This document shows, piece by piece, positions 47,026-58,264 of a stretch of 64,000 nt of DNA. A program made the position numbers and the translations under genes. The stretch covers positions 63,235,885 to 63,299,884 of the forward strand of contig ML679961.1 of the NCBI GenBank assembly GCA_007922225.1, in the 5' to 3' direction. This DNA comes from Emydura subglobosa. Lineage: Eukaryota > Chordata > Testudines > Chelidae. The stretch's first letter is position 1; the number at the start of each line of letters is the position of its first letter. Below the pieces are notes generated by a model. The model ran no database searches, was not told the DNA's origin, and saw nothing but the letters and a program-made list of their open reading frames with translations.

Positions 47026-48080
47026 GTAAGGGCCCTTCTCCACACACCCCTTATCTTGCAGCCGGCAGTGAGCCTCCTTAGGAGCAACAGATCAATCCCG
47101 CCTTGCCAATTTGAATCTCATCCTCCCATTCCCTGCTCCCACCTTCACCCCATTTCTACCTGCCCCTGATTCAAAAGCAGTCCAACAGGACTCTTAGTGT
47201 GGGTGATGCTTGTACACATGGGTGGGGGCAGTATGTCTGAGGGTTTTCCTCCTCTGTTTTCAAGTGGAGTTTGATATGAACACAGGTCTCTTTTTAATCT
47301 GGTTGTTTTCTTTTTGCACTCCAGTTTTGCCACTCAGCAAAATTCTGTGACTAGTAGCTTGGTAGCTGCTGCAGAGCCAGTAGAAGGGCATAAGAACATC
47401 ACATGTTGCTTTTTACGCTTTCCACAAAAAGAGGAGCTCCTTTGTCTGTTCCCTGTTGACAGAGTGGGAATACATTGCTTTCTAGAGCAGAATTTGGGAG
47501 TATTTTAGATGCCCCATTATAAAATATTCAAGGTGATCAGATTTTGGGACTGTGGCTCAGTTAATGGAAGATGGAGCCTTTCTTCCCTAGATCACTGATT
47601 CAAATTTGGCTGAGAAGAAATTGACTGATTGGAGGATTTTACCCTCTTAGATCCATGGCCTGTGTCAAATGAGCTTTGTGGGGGTGGGGAATTTTCAATC
47701 CAGTTCCTAGTATCAGAAGTCCACATCACAAAAAGCACCACCGTCACTGGCAAACTTCTTGGCAGTCTCAGATGATGGACCAAAGACTGAATGGGTCCCT
47801 GCAGCTCCGAGTTAAGGCAGTTTTGCAGGGCAATGTGTAGGGAAGCTCTCAGTGCTGCTGCCTGGCCTGCACCTGTTTTTGTGGATAAATAGAGGATATT
47901 AGCCTTCAGTGTTGTTATTTAGAAACTTTTCACCAGCACTATGTACATGTAAACGGATCCTGCCAAATTTAAAGCCTAAATGACTTGCTAGTGTCTTGTT
48001 TTCTCTCTCTTTAACTTGTGTCCATTCAGCCTTTTTCACTGTGTCTTCTCATATGTTTCTTGTTTTGTTTTTTAAACTAG
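47026..48080 (+). other. Intron 3, nothing recognised
   Basis: 1,055 bases between exons 3 and 4. No repeat family identified; short ORFs are chance. Confidence 0.5.
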
Positions 48081-48222
48081 AGAGTCCGTTGCCTTGGGCA
48101 CTACAGACTTCACAGAAGAGGATGTGGACAAGATTATGGAAGAGCTGGGCAAGGAGTACAAGGGCAATGCGTACCATCTGATGCACAAGAACTGCAATCA
48201 CTTCTCCACTGCTCTGGCAGAG
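48081..48222 (+). CDS. DESI2: DESI2-like coding exon 4
   Basis: 142 bases from acceptor tttaaactag to a proposed donor after GAG at 48222 (GAG|gttggc). It encodes [20 protein letters not shown], then [27 protein letters not shown]. Cys107 in HKNC is the catalytic nucleophile. The exon should end in phase 0, where DESI2 continues with ILCGK from the last exon. The donor keeps G at +5 but is otherwise weak (gttggc). If unused, the frame stays open to a TAG at 48370-48372, adding 49 residues unrelated to the DESI2 C-terminus. The end at 48222 is inferred from homology. Confidence 0.88.
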
Positions 48223-48372
48223 GTTGGCACAGCTATTTTCTACTTCTCTTTACAGCTTCAAGACCCACAAGAATGCTCACGTAGGGACTGGGCCAGCATA
48301 GCCATAAACAAATCTCTGATCTCTGCCTTTAACGCTCCTTGGGATGTTGCAACAGGCTGCTGCTGTTCTTAG
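48223..48372 (+). other. Possible read-through 3' extension of exon 4 (alternative C-terminus)
   Basis: If the exon 4 donor is skipped, 49 further codons follow in frame, starting [10 protein letters not shown] and ending DVATGCCCS before TAG. A product of 165 residues would keep the catalytic dyad but lack the normal DESI2 tail. A variant polyadenylation hexamer ATTAAA is at 48661-48666, with a T-rich stretch just after it. No conservation evidence is available, so this is only a candidate intronic-polyadenylation isoform. Confidence 0.25.
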
Positions 48373-48849
48373 GCGTTTGAAAGCATGCAATCAGAATGGT
48401 AGCGAGGCCCAATACAGCAGGTTAATCACAAGTAGGTATTGGCTGTATTGCTCACCCATAAATTTATGTATCTGTGGTAAAGAGATAGGAGCTGAAATAG
48501 TGCTGTAGGGCACACTGTATTGGCCACTCCACGGGAACTGGAAGGCCATATCTAGGTAGCATATAAATGTACATAATTTTTTTAAGCGACCTTAAATTGC
48601 CCATGCAACCTTAATTCAGCCCTCTTGTGCACATGCTTTCTGATAGTATGTGTTCATGTAATTAAAGACTGATTTTTTTCCCCACAGGACCCCGGTCTCA
48701 TTCAGTGAATGGGTAGTTATTCACTATTTCTTTTTATCCTCTACATTCCATTTGTGACCCCAGGTCTCATTTGCTGCACACCATCCAAACCCTGCACTGA
48801 AGACTGACTTATTAATTTCCTCGTGGGCTTGTCTATGGCCCTCAACACT

Positions 48850-49305
48850 ATAGTATCTGAGTGCTTCACCAGCATAAATTAATTTATGTCACAGCACCCT
48901 TGTGAGATGAGGAGGTGGAATTATCATCTCCATTTTACAGGTGGGGAGCTGAGGCACAGAGAGGTTAAGGTAAAAAAGTATCCACTAATTTCGGGTGCCC
49001 AGTTTGAGAAACCCAGGACTTGATTTTTCAGAGTGCTTAGCATTATGGAGAGCTTCACACGTTCAAAGCACAGCAACCATTGACTTCAGTTACAGTTGCA
49101 AGTACTCAGCACTTCTGCAAATCAGACCCAGGGTCTCAAGTCAGGCACCCAGAGAATGAAAAACTCACAGTTAGAGCCCACCTGTGCAAAGTTCGTTTTA
49201 ACTGACTTGCCCAGTATCACACAGGAACTCTGTGGCAGAGGCAGGGATAGAATTCAGTTCTCCAGCGCACCAGTCAACTTCCTTAACCATGACACCGTCT
49301 GGCAA
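48850..49305 (-). repeat. MIR-type SINE, antisense, split by an insertion
   Basis: The left part ends tttacaggtggggagctgag, then gcacagagaggttaagg (to about 48972). The right part resumes at about 49198 with ttaactgacttgcccagtat, then cacacaggaactctgtggca and aaccatgacaccgtctgg. Together they make one MIR-type SINE. The gap holds a foldback element. Confidence 0.75.
48973..49197. mobile_element. Foldback MITE inserted in a MIR
   Basis: Inverted text: gggtgcccagtttgagaaac, then aggacttgatttttcagagt at the left; cttctgcaaatcagacccag, then tctcaagtcaggcaccc at the right. TTAA occurs at both junctions (ggTTAAgg and ttTTAAct), which would fit a piggyBac-type target duplication. Confidence 0.6.
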
Positions 49306-49559
49306 TCCCCTGTCTGATTCACTACACACCTTTCAACTTCTGCAACAAACAAAGCAGGGCTCCTTTAGACAAAAGCCTCTGTCATGACACTATCTTGATT
49401 GGTCCCCACAGGAGATCTCTCCTGTGCACTGAATGAGGCAGGGGTCCTGTGGAAAAATGGTATGTGCCCCTCCTGTATTTAAAAACAGTATCATAATTGT
49501 GGGAATCAAAGGTTAATTTAGGAGGGAGGTGGTGAGGCTATTAGGTGGACTGTCTGATA

Positions 49560-50790
49560 TTCACCCAGATTCTCAATGGTTCTGGTCCATGTTGCTTACT
49601 GAAAGGGAGATGATTCAGTATCCATTATATAAATTGTATTAGTGTTAATAAACAAAAATAAAATCAAGAAAGCATATCACTAAAACAAAACTACTATTAA
49701 CACTGCTAAATTGAACTAAGAATTAAGCAATACTGGATTGGAGTCAAACAAGTTAACAGCGGTATTAGATTGGAGTCAAATCATTAGATTTACACCACAG
49801 CTCATCAATCTTCTAAGTCATAAAAAGGAATCCCAGGAGGTAGCTGTCTGTTTGGTTATAAACCCCAACTAAAGAACTTCATCCAAGGCACTGCAATCTG
49901 AACTTAGCTCGTTAAATATTTGAATATTGAAACTAAACTACTGTCTAATATTTAAGCCACAACTTCAAAGCCAATTAAAACTTCCTCCTTAGAATTCACC
50001 ATTATTTGGAGGCAAATCCTGACCTTCTCCCAACACAGATAACATATGCCTTAATATGTGCCTTGACTAGAACACTTTGATAAGAAGAAATTTGGCAATT
50101 CTTATTTACTAATTTACAGCTGACAGTTTTAAAATGTTTTAAGACTCTACACACAATAGTGAACATGCATTCAATAAATAGGTTTTAAGAGACTGATTTC
50201 AGGGTTGTTTAAAGTTTCTTTCCAATTGCTTCTCCATGTGAACTTTCTCGGCATTCATACAGCATTCACGCACGCAGCCATGCTTTCATACTCTAAAATG
50301 CTAAAAAGGCTGGGATGTCTTTCAGTTAATAAAATAAGGCAAAAATATAAAAAGAAAAAAGAAAATACTTAAGATAACAGGGTTTGAACTCTAACTCTCA
50401 CAGGCTTTGGACTCACATGGAATAGGAGCTGGAGCTGCAGTCAGGGAATCAGATAATGGTGTAGCTGGTACAGTGCTTGGTGCTGAGAGACTGGGCAAAA
50501 ACTGGGCGTAGCCTGTTTGTTGTTGTCTTCCTTTCCCCAAAGGTGGCCTGCTTTGTCTGTCAGGAGTGTCATCCTTCCCTCAGCTGACTTGTTGAGTGAT
50601 GGACAAAGGCCCTTCGCTTTCACCTCCCTTTTTATAGTTTGCGATTTTCACTCACTCCACCTTACAGCACCTCCCTCTGAGGTCTTTGGGCAAATCAGGT
50701 ATGAAGTACACCATGATTCCTGAAAGCGTGGTCCAACCGGATCAGAATTAGGTAATCTTTAGGCCAACCTCAGTTTGAAAAAGTCCTACT
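49560..50790 (-). repeat. Long dispersed repeat, possibly LTR-like
   Basis: gtgttaataaacaaaaataa, then A-rich text and CT-rich text ending near cagtttgaaaaaatatttat. It has the same general organisation as 32860-33760 and 38900-40860. No coding motif. Confidence 0.3.
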
Positions 50791-51720
50791 GAAGCCAGCA
50801 GTTTGAAAAAATATTTATTGTTGCACACCCCAAGCACTATGAGTTTGTCACCCCTAAAAATATCCAAAAGGAAAGAGGCATAAGACCCTTTTTGAGGAAG
50901 TTAACCTCTCCCCCTTTCCTCGCCACTGCCTTTAGGGGAGAAAGCCTTCATTGACATCTGGCACCAACTTACTGAAAGTGAGGGCTCAAAATTCTGTAAA
51001 AATTGCTGATTGCAAAGATCTTAGCAAAAACGCCAGCCTCTCAACATATATCTGTCAGCAACATTAAAAATACATGTGAACATCTTCTTACAGAGCTTCA
51101 GTCTTTTCTGGTAAACATGATAATTCGGCAACCTTCCTGTTTTAAAACTGCGTGAGAGGCCATGCAGCTTATTTCTTTGGAAATTTCAATCTTCTTGGGG
51201 AAAGGTTACTTTAAAGCTTCTCAAGATAATTCCCATTTAAACTAAAAATAATTAAAGTTTATATAATGTTTATATTTTCATATACATTATTTATCTCTGA
51301 AATCACATACACACAAGGTGGCAAATTAAGGTTGCCCAGGCAACTTTAATTTTGGCATTTCTTAATTTTTCTTGACTGTGCAACTTTAATATTCTTTTCA
51401 TGTGGGTTTTTAATGTAATTTCCTATTAAACAAACAAACAAACAAACAAACGAAAAAAACCAGATTCCATCATGTGGAACCATACTGACCACTCACAAGA
51501 GTCATCAGCAGGGTTTGGACTTTTGCATCCACAGCACAGGGTGGTAACTGGTAGCAGTAATAGGCTGTTATCCTCTGTGCAGACCAGTCAGTAGAAGTGG
51601 CAGAGAAATACACTTTGCCAGTAGGTTTCACAGAGATTTGCTGAGAGCAGACAGTTTTTAGAGACTTAGGACTCCTGGGTTCAATTTCAGGTCCTGAAGG
51701 GGTATGTAATCTAGTGGTTA
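50790..51720. other. Intron 4 segment, nothing recognised
   Basis: AT-rich; apart from the aaac repeat, no family identified. Confidence 0.35.
51428..51452. repeat. (AAAC)n microsatellite
   Basis: About six aaac units followed by an A-rich tract. Confidence 0.9.
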
Positions 51721-51725
51721 TAGAT

Positions 51726-52161
51726 CAGGGGTGGCTAAACCGTGGCTCTTTGACAGCTCGAGTGTGGTTTGCGGAGCCCCCCCCCATTCTCAGTCTACCA
51801 GTCTGGGGGGGGTGTCTTGGGGCTTCTGCCCTGCGACTGGGAGGGAGGTCTCGGGGCCTCCTGTCGGGTGGAAACTCCGAGACTCCCCTCCCCATCACAG
51901 GGTAGAAGCCCCAAGCCCTGGCAGAGGCCTCCCGTGGGGTCAAGCCCCAAAACCCTACTCCTCACCCCAGGACAGAATATGTACGACCGGGATGGAGACC
52001 CACAAGGCCTCAAACTCTAGCAGTAATTAGCTGTGAAACAGTAAGTAATATGTTAATAGTTTTTAAAATGCATGTGTAAAGGTTGTGGTGTCTTGTGGCT
52101 CTCAAACTTCTCCCAGTTATCTTATGTGGCTCCGAGGGTCAGTAAGTTTGACCCACCTCTC
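51726..52161. mobile_element. Non-autonomous hAT element, 436 bp
   Basis: Ends caggggtggctaaac and gtttgacccacctctc are inverted. Target duplications ttatagat (51718-51725) and ttatagac (52162-52169) match at 7 of 8. The GC-rich centre gives chance ORFs on both strands. Confidence 0.85.
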
Positions 52162-52169
52162 TTATAGAC

Positions 52170-52845
52170 CTTTCTGCCCCTGCACTCCCAGCCTGTCTCC
52201 ATCCCCCATACTACTATCCTTCATGCCCCAGCTTTTGCCCCTCTGCTCTTATCCACCCCCAAACCTCCACCCACCCTCCTTCTGTGCTCCTATCCCATCC
52301 CACGACACCTAGCTTCCAGCTCTCCTCCACTTATTCAAACTCCTATCCCCTGGCTTCTGTCCCTACACTCTTCTGAGGCTTTGTACTTCCAGTTTACTCA
52401 CCCCCTCTGCTTCTATCCATCCCTCTCCCCCTCGCCAGCCCTGCCTGCACAGAGGCTCCTTTCTTCATCTGAGGTGTAAGGCAGCATCTATTGAATAATG
52501 CATAGCTACATTATGCAAAAGTGAAGGACTAGAAGTAATGAAGAATATTCAAGAAAAAAATTGAAGTGGGGATTTAGGTCAGCAGAGTGTAGTTACTCAC
52601 TCAGACTGGAATGTGACTAGGGACACCAGGTTGATCACACAGCCCCAGGCAAAAAATCCCCAGGGATCTCAAGTGGGTACAAGTGGTAAGGACCTCTCTT
52701 TCTACCTTTCTTCCAAAAGACGGCACTTTCAAGAGTACTGTGCCTTTCCACCAGACTTGGCATTGGCTCGCTTCTGACATGGAGGAAAGAGTGCTATCTA
52801 CTGAATCACCAACACCACTTTCTACAGCACACCAGCTGTTCCTTG
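52170..52845. other. Intron 4 segment, CT-rich, nothing recognised
   Basis: 52170-52440 is pyrimidine-rich on the + strand. No search hit can be claimed. Confidence 0.35.
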
Positions 52846-52849
52846 GAGG

Positions 52850-53065
52850 CAATGTGGTCTAGTGGCTAGTGCATTGGACTGGGACTCTGGAGACCTGGAT
52901 TCTATTCCTGGTGCTCCTGCTGGGCAAGTATCTTCACTGCTCTGTGCCTCAGTTTCCCCATCTGTAAAATGGGACTAATGACACTGACCTCCTTTGAACA
53001 GCACTTTGAGATCTACTTTAGATAAGAGCTAGGGATTACTCCTGTTTCTTCTACTATTATTATTA
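52850..53065 (+). repeat. tRNA-derived MIR-type SINE, nearly complete
   Basis: tRNA-like head ggcaatgtggtctagtggct, then agtgcattggactgggactc and ggattctattcc (B-box-like). Core: ctctgtgcctcagtttcccc, then atctgtaaaatgggacta. 3' part: agcactttgagatctacttt, then a tattattattac tail. The best-preserved SINE in the window. Confidence 0.85.
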
Positions 53066-53069
53066 CTGC

Positions 53070-55290
53070 TTGTCAGGGCAAGTACTAGTCGGGGTATCAG
53101 ATGCGATCACAGCGTGTGGTGCTCTCAGTGAAGACACAATCAGGGGCAGCGCTATAGTGCTAGGGAAAGAACGATATCATGCAGAAAGAGTGAGCTGAGA
53201 CAACCCAAAAGCCAGCTGGCAATGTAAGAATTAACATTAGTGTTCATAACCATGTCTGGTGGGCCTCGAGGTTCAGATAGACGGCCATGTGCTCGATGAC
53301 TGCATTTGGTCCTGTTAATTAGTATCCATACAGATGTTACCCAGTTGTTGATGGGCTGGAATTTTGGAGGATACCATCTGGTCACATGGACTGAAGGCAG
53401 ACTCCATAGCATGTGATGCAGACAGAGGTCACGTTGCCACAGAGAGAGGACAGAAAGGAGGAGGAGCTCTCTTCTCCCCATGGGGGATGGGTTAGGTTCT
53501 GAGTCCCCACTTTTCCCATTGTTGGGGCCCAAGTTGATTGAGCTCCCTCAGACAAAAGCCCAGTTACAATTTGAGATGGGCTTGAGCTATAATATTCAGA
53601 TTTGGATCCAGTTTCTGCTGGGGGGTGAGGGGAACTATATGTGTTGGCTTCAACCTCTCTCTAATTATAGTAGGACAGATTTACTTTCAACAAGGCCTCA
53701 ACTTGGCTTGACTTTTCATGTCCACAGTTGTGTGGATACAAATAATTGTGGATGCCGTTGATGTCGTTTAGATGTCTAACTGCTGGACTGCACCCACATA
53801 TTAGGCATCTAAATGATTCTAGCTCCATCTAGATCCCATCTAGCTGCCTCTAGTGATCCCTTAATGGTTCATCTGGGAAGAGAGTGGGAAATTAGTGACC
53901 ATGGCAGCCTCCAGTAGGGATTTTCAGATGCAAATGTGCAAGCAAACTGCTCTGTTATTATTAATAACCTGGTTCCCTTTCAAATTTTTCTAGGGCAGAG
54001 GCGAGTCTTAAACTGTACAAAAGTGTGCTCTGTGATCCTTATGACAGATCATGCATGACTGCTCCAAACTGGCCCTTTTGATGATGTCCTTTTAATTAGG
54101 AATCGGATTGAGAACCACAAACTTGTTTTACTTTAAAAGGAATTCATGTTGGAAGTACACTGCAGGGCGGCAGTGACAGAAGGGCCAGTGCTGGGTTCAT
54201 TTATTGGTTATTTGCTCCCTGCTCTTGAAAGGGGAATGATTTTCTTTCTGATTTGTATGCGTAATTTATCTGAAGTGCCACAGAGAAGGTCACAACCTTC
54301 TGTATCTTGTGGAGGCCTCCCAGCCTGCAGTTATTTATCTGTCTTCTGGTTGCTGTGAAACCCTTCTGCTGCTTTTTTTTTTTTTTTTAAATTAATGGGG
54401 CCAGGCAGGAAAAGGCTGAGTCAGTCAATCCAACCAGGTCAGGTCTCCCAGTGTGCAGACAGAAAATCCCTGACAGCTATTGGGTCAAACACTGCTCACA
54501 TATTCCTGTGTGAATGGGGAGTAATTCTGCTTAAGTCAATGAGAGCAAAATTCAGCTGTGTGACGAGAGACTTGTTCTAAAAGAGCTCTCTGGGATGGTG
54601 AGGTAGAGTTAAGCATCCCAAACCGCCTTCTAAATTATCATGTCATTTTTTTTTAAACCTAGAGAGAAGATTTAAAGAGACTGAAAATGCTCCTGAAGTT
54701 AGCACATTTGGCTCAAACTCCCATGCGATTTCTCTTTCAAAGTCTCTATACTTCTAAGACTGTTTAGATTTGAATGATAAAAATCATTTGTGGGAAGCAG
54801 GATCTTCCCAGTGACGGATTCCCTTCTCACCGAGCTTTTGCATCTGCTGCTGTCATTTCCCTCCTTTACTCATCCACTCACAAGACAGTAGGTTCCCCAT
54901 TTGTCCAGCATCATCAGTGCCTGGGCTAGTTGAATGATCAAGAGGAACCTGACAAAGTTCAGAAGTTTGGTTTGGATTAGCACCTTGAAGCGGAACTGAT
55001 TATCTGACTATGTGGGGAAAAATTCAGACTTGTTATAGCTTCACAGACTTCAATGGTATTGCACTTTCTTACTCTATCCTTAGAAGAAATTCCAGTATGC
55101 TCCAATGAAAGTTTCCAAATGCTCCCTTTTTACTTCTGCCTCCACTGGATTTCTTTGGAAGTCCAGGGACCAGTAGACCCAAGAGCTCCATTGCTCTGTT
55201 CCAAAATTGGCCACATGGAAAAGTAGTATGGGGATGCGGAAAGCATCCATTTCCTTCCCCATCTATAATCAGATCTTCCCACCTCTGCAT
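53070..55290. other. Intron 4 segment, nothing firmly recognised
   Basis: About 53540-53690 shares gatttggatccagttt-type text with other dispersed stretches. About 53930-54150 is AT-rich and repeat-free. A poly-T tract lies at 54372-54388. Confidence 0.35.
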
Positions 55291-55292
55291 AT

Positions 55293-55295
55293 CCA

Positions 55296-55338
<43 letters not shown>

Positions 55339-55384
55339 ACTCACACACACACACACACACAACACACACACACACACACACACA
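55293..55384. repeat. (CT)n(AC)n compound microsatellite
   Basis: About 14 CT units run directly into about 30 CA/AC units with two interruptions. It explains the His/Thr- and Val/Cys-rich ORFs on both strands here. Confidence 0.97.
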
Positions 55385-55389
55385 GTCCC

Positions 55390-56175
55390 TGGGCTGTATT
55401 AATTCTTCCCTCCCATATTTAAAATTCTTCATCGTGTGATGACATCTCCCCCGTACCCAAATTGGACCAGGAACTGGGGCCAAAGAGCAGTTTCCTAAAT
55501 GGGGTGTGGGGAAGGGTATTGAGGAATACTGCTGAAGTCTGATGGCTCTGGAGTTGGATAGGGTCATGGAGAGAGAATCTGGAAAGGGACTTTGGCTGGT
55601 GGGTTGTGTGTTCGTAAACAGAGCTGGTTCTAGAGATGATGAACATGGTGCCCACTTTGGTGACCAAAACTCTGGGACTAAGAGGAGTGGCAATAGTTAC
55701 TTTAAAAAAATAGGGTTGAGAATCATGAAAATCTCATGGGTGGGAAGTATCTCCTGGGGGAGGAGACAAGGAAGATGACTGAAGAAACTTGTACACTACT
55801 AGGCAATTCTCACAATGTCTCTAAAATGATGCAAGACCAACACTGCTCTGACATTCTTGGGGCCATACCTGCTGCCATATAGACTATGGATTCTCACTAT
55901 TAATTGGCAAAAAGCCAATACCTAGAGTTCAGGGGTCTGATTTAGGGAAGCAATCAAAACTTGCTGCTTATCTGCCAGCCTTTGGATGGTAGCTTCTATT
56001 GTTTTAGCTCTCTTACTCCATAAAGGAACTTACTTGCTTCTCCTATTTAACCAGAATGGGGGGAGGGCTAGCACACTTATCAGCTCCATCTAGGTCTGTG
56101 ATTGCCCACAGATCAAAAACATGCTCGCTGGCAGCTACCAACACCAACAGGAATGGGAAGAGAGTGAGTATGAGG
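55390..56175. other. Intron 4 segment, nothing recognised
   Basis: No repeat or coding signal identified. Confidence 0.35.
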
Positions 56176-56179
56176 TCAG

Positions 56180-56415
56180 CAGTTAGAATATGAGATTGTG
56201 AGCTAGGACTACTGTGTTCCATTGACTCTGCCACTGACTTGCTGTGTGTCCATGGACAAGTTTACTGAACTTCCATGTCTCAGTTTTCTCATCTGTAAAA
56301 TGGAGATAATACTTCCCTCTTTCGTAGACATGGTATGAGGCTTAATTAACATCTGCAAATTGCCTCAGATTCTCTGATGAAAGGTGCTTTAAGTGGCGAA
56401 GTGTTTTTTATCAGA
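56180..56415 (+). repeat. MIR-type SINE
   Basis: gagctaggactactgtgttc, tctgccactgacttgctgtg, ctcagttttctcatctgtaa, then aatggagataatacttccct, and tgaaaggtgctttaagtgg. Order and text match a MIR-type SINE. Confidence 0.75.
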
Positions 56416-56419
56416 TGGC

Positions 56420-56940
56420 TGACAGAAGAAAAAGAGAGAGGCTCCTGAGCTGGTTTAGTTCAATCTGCAGGGCATATATAGAGCAAAATACTTTACTGTC
56501 ATTACTGGGCACCAGTTGCCACTGAGTTTTTTAGCTAGAAATTTTTTTTCTGATTCAACAGATTTAGCATCACCTCATTCAGAGCATCCTGCTGTGATGT
56601 AGTTAGCCCAGCAGCTCACCAAGCTCTGAACTGTGGTAAACAATCAAATTCCAGATTCTTTGGGTTTGTCACCCTCAGCGAAGCTTGCTTTGCAACTGCT
56701 GAGCTCATGCTATCCCAAGGAAACCATCTCACTGTAAGATGCTTTGGAGTCTGGCAGATGGAATCCGAATGAGGGATCATGCAAGACATTGCAGGCTGAG
56801 GGCTAGCATGAGTATTAGCATGTGGGAACTAACGTAGGAGTCTAATGGACAGGGTATTGGTGGATGGCACCATATTAATATTTTCAAGATTATGGGGCAG
56901 ATGGAGCTGGCTTGGGCAGGAATGCCTGATGAAACCATGC
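56420..56940. other. Intron 4 segment, nothing recognised
   Basis: No repeat or coding signal identified. Confidence 0.35.
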
Positions 56941-56949
56941 AAATGAAAT

Positions 56950-57835
56950 CTTACTGGGAGCTATATGCATGCAGGGTTGTTATAGCTGTGTTGGTCCCAG
57001 GATTTGAGAGAGACAAGGTGGGTGAAGTAATATCTTTTATTGGACCCACTTCTGTTGGTGAGAGAGACAAGCTTTCCAGCTATACAGAGCTCTTCCTCAG
57101 GTCTGGGAAAGGTACTTGGAGTTCACAGCTAAGTACAGGATCGAACAGATAAGTAGTTACCACATATTTTAAGGGACCATGCAAGGTGAAACAGCCTGTT
57201 TACACCCCTCTAGTCATAGGATAAAAATGGAGGTTAGTAGGTTACAGATTGTTGTAATAAGCCAAAATCCAGTATCTTTATTAAGACCATGGTTTTTAGC
57301 ATCTAGCAAAGATATGAATTTAAACTCCCAGATTTGTCTTTTGAAAGCATTGTGCGGGTTTCCTTTGGGGATGAGGACTGAAAGGTCAGATATAGAGTGA
57401 GCGTTTTGTGAAAAGTGTTCACCCACGGTGATGTGGTGTTTTTCTCTTTTATCATGTTCCTGTGTGAATTCATTCAAGAGTGGAGTGACTGTTGAAGACA
57501 TAGTTGTTATTGGGGCATTTAGCACACTGGATGAGGGTCACCACATGCTGTGACAGGCATGTGTAGGACTCAGGGATCTTGAAAGGTGTGTTGGCTGGGG
57601 GTGATCATTGTAGCAGTGAACATATGGCTGCAGTTTTTGCATTTGTTGTTCTGGCAGGGTCTGATGCTGCTTTGAACTGGTGTGTCCTGGTCTAGGGAGA
57701 GCTTGCATCTGATGACCTGAAGAAGAGCTCTGTAGCTCGAAAGCATCTCTTTCTCACCAACAGAAGTTGATCCAATAAAATATATTGTTGATCCAATAAA
57801 AGATATTGTCTCATCCACCTTGTCTCTGGGAAGTA
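56950..57835 (-). mobile_element. Penelope-like retroelement remnant with inverted terminal repeats
   Basis: The minus strand encodes, in order, a zinc-finger-like RPCQNNKCKNCSHM (about 57625-57665), a GIY-YIG-type block HVVTLIQCAKCPNNNYV (about 57500-57552), then VGEHFSQNAHSISDLSVLIP and WEFKFISLLDAKNHGLNKDT (57240-57450). A Cys-rich linker before GIY-YIG is typical of Penelope-like elements. A frameshift just after NNNYV breaks the GIY-YIG domain. About 100-base terminal sequences at 57010-57105 and 57713-57830 are inverted copies of each other, and the right one carries a 21-base internal duplication. No RT remains. Confidence 0.75.
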
Positions 57836-57942
57836 TCTGGCGATTCCTGATGCTATAAGATTTGCAGGTGGAGCCATGTCCAGACAGGATACAAGATTTT
57901 GTCCCCTCACCTCTGTCATTCTGTGTAAAGGCCTGCTCTATT

Positions 57943-58262
57943 GATAGGTGGTGGTGTGTGTGTGGTGGGGAAGGGGGGGTCAGGTAGGTCTGTCACTGGT
58001 TGGTAGAGTCATGCTGAACAGGTTTGTGCACGGTGTAATGGGAGCCATGGTGGGGTGGGGGTTAAGGAGTCTTAAAATGCCTGTTATGTGGGCAGCTGGA
58101 GTTATGTTTTTTGCTTTCAGTGTGGTGGGTAAATGGGTTGTTCTTCATAAAGGCAGCTGGAGCCATGTTGGGATGGGGGACTTTGTTCTATTGGCAGGTG
58201 GTGTGTGTTATCATTGGGTAGAGCTGTGCTGAAGAGCTGATGGCTGGAACTTGCTAATTTGT
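57943..58262. repeat. G-rich imperfect tandem duplication
   Basis: Two similar blocks: attgataggtggtggtgtgt ... gttggtagagtcatgctgaa (57941-58019) and attggcaggtggtgtgtgtt ... attgggtagagctgtgctga (58191-58233). Also ggagccatggtggggtgggg (58041) and ggagccatgttgggatgggg (58159). No family assigned. Confidence 0.5.
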
Positions 58263-58264
58263 TT

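Noticed and set aside
52850..52920. tRNA gene
   Set aside because: A- and B-box-like text is the head of a MIR-type SINE; it continues directly into the SINE core and no cloverleaf is evident.
55069..55693. ORFs of 104-187 codons over the microsatellite
   Set aside because: They exist because CT/CA repeats lack stops; Val/Cys and His/Thr runs are repeat translations.
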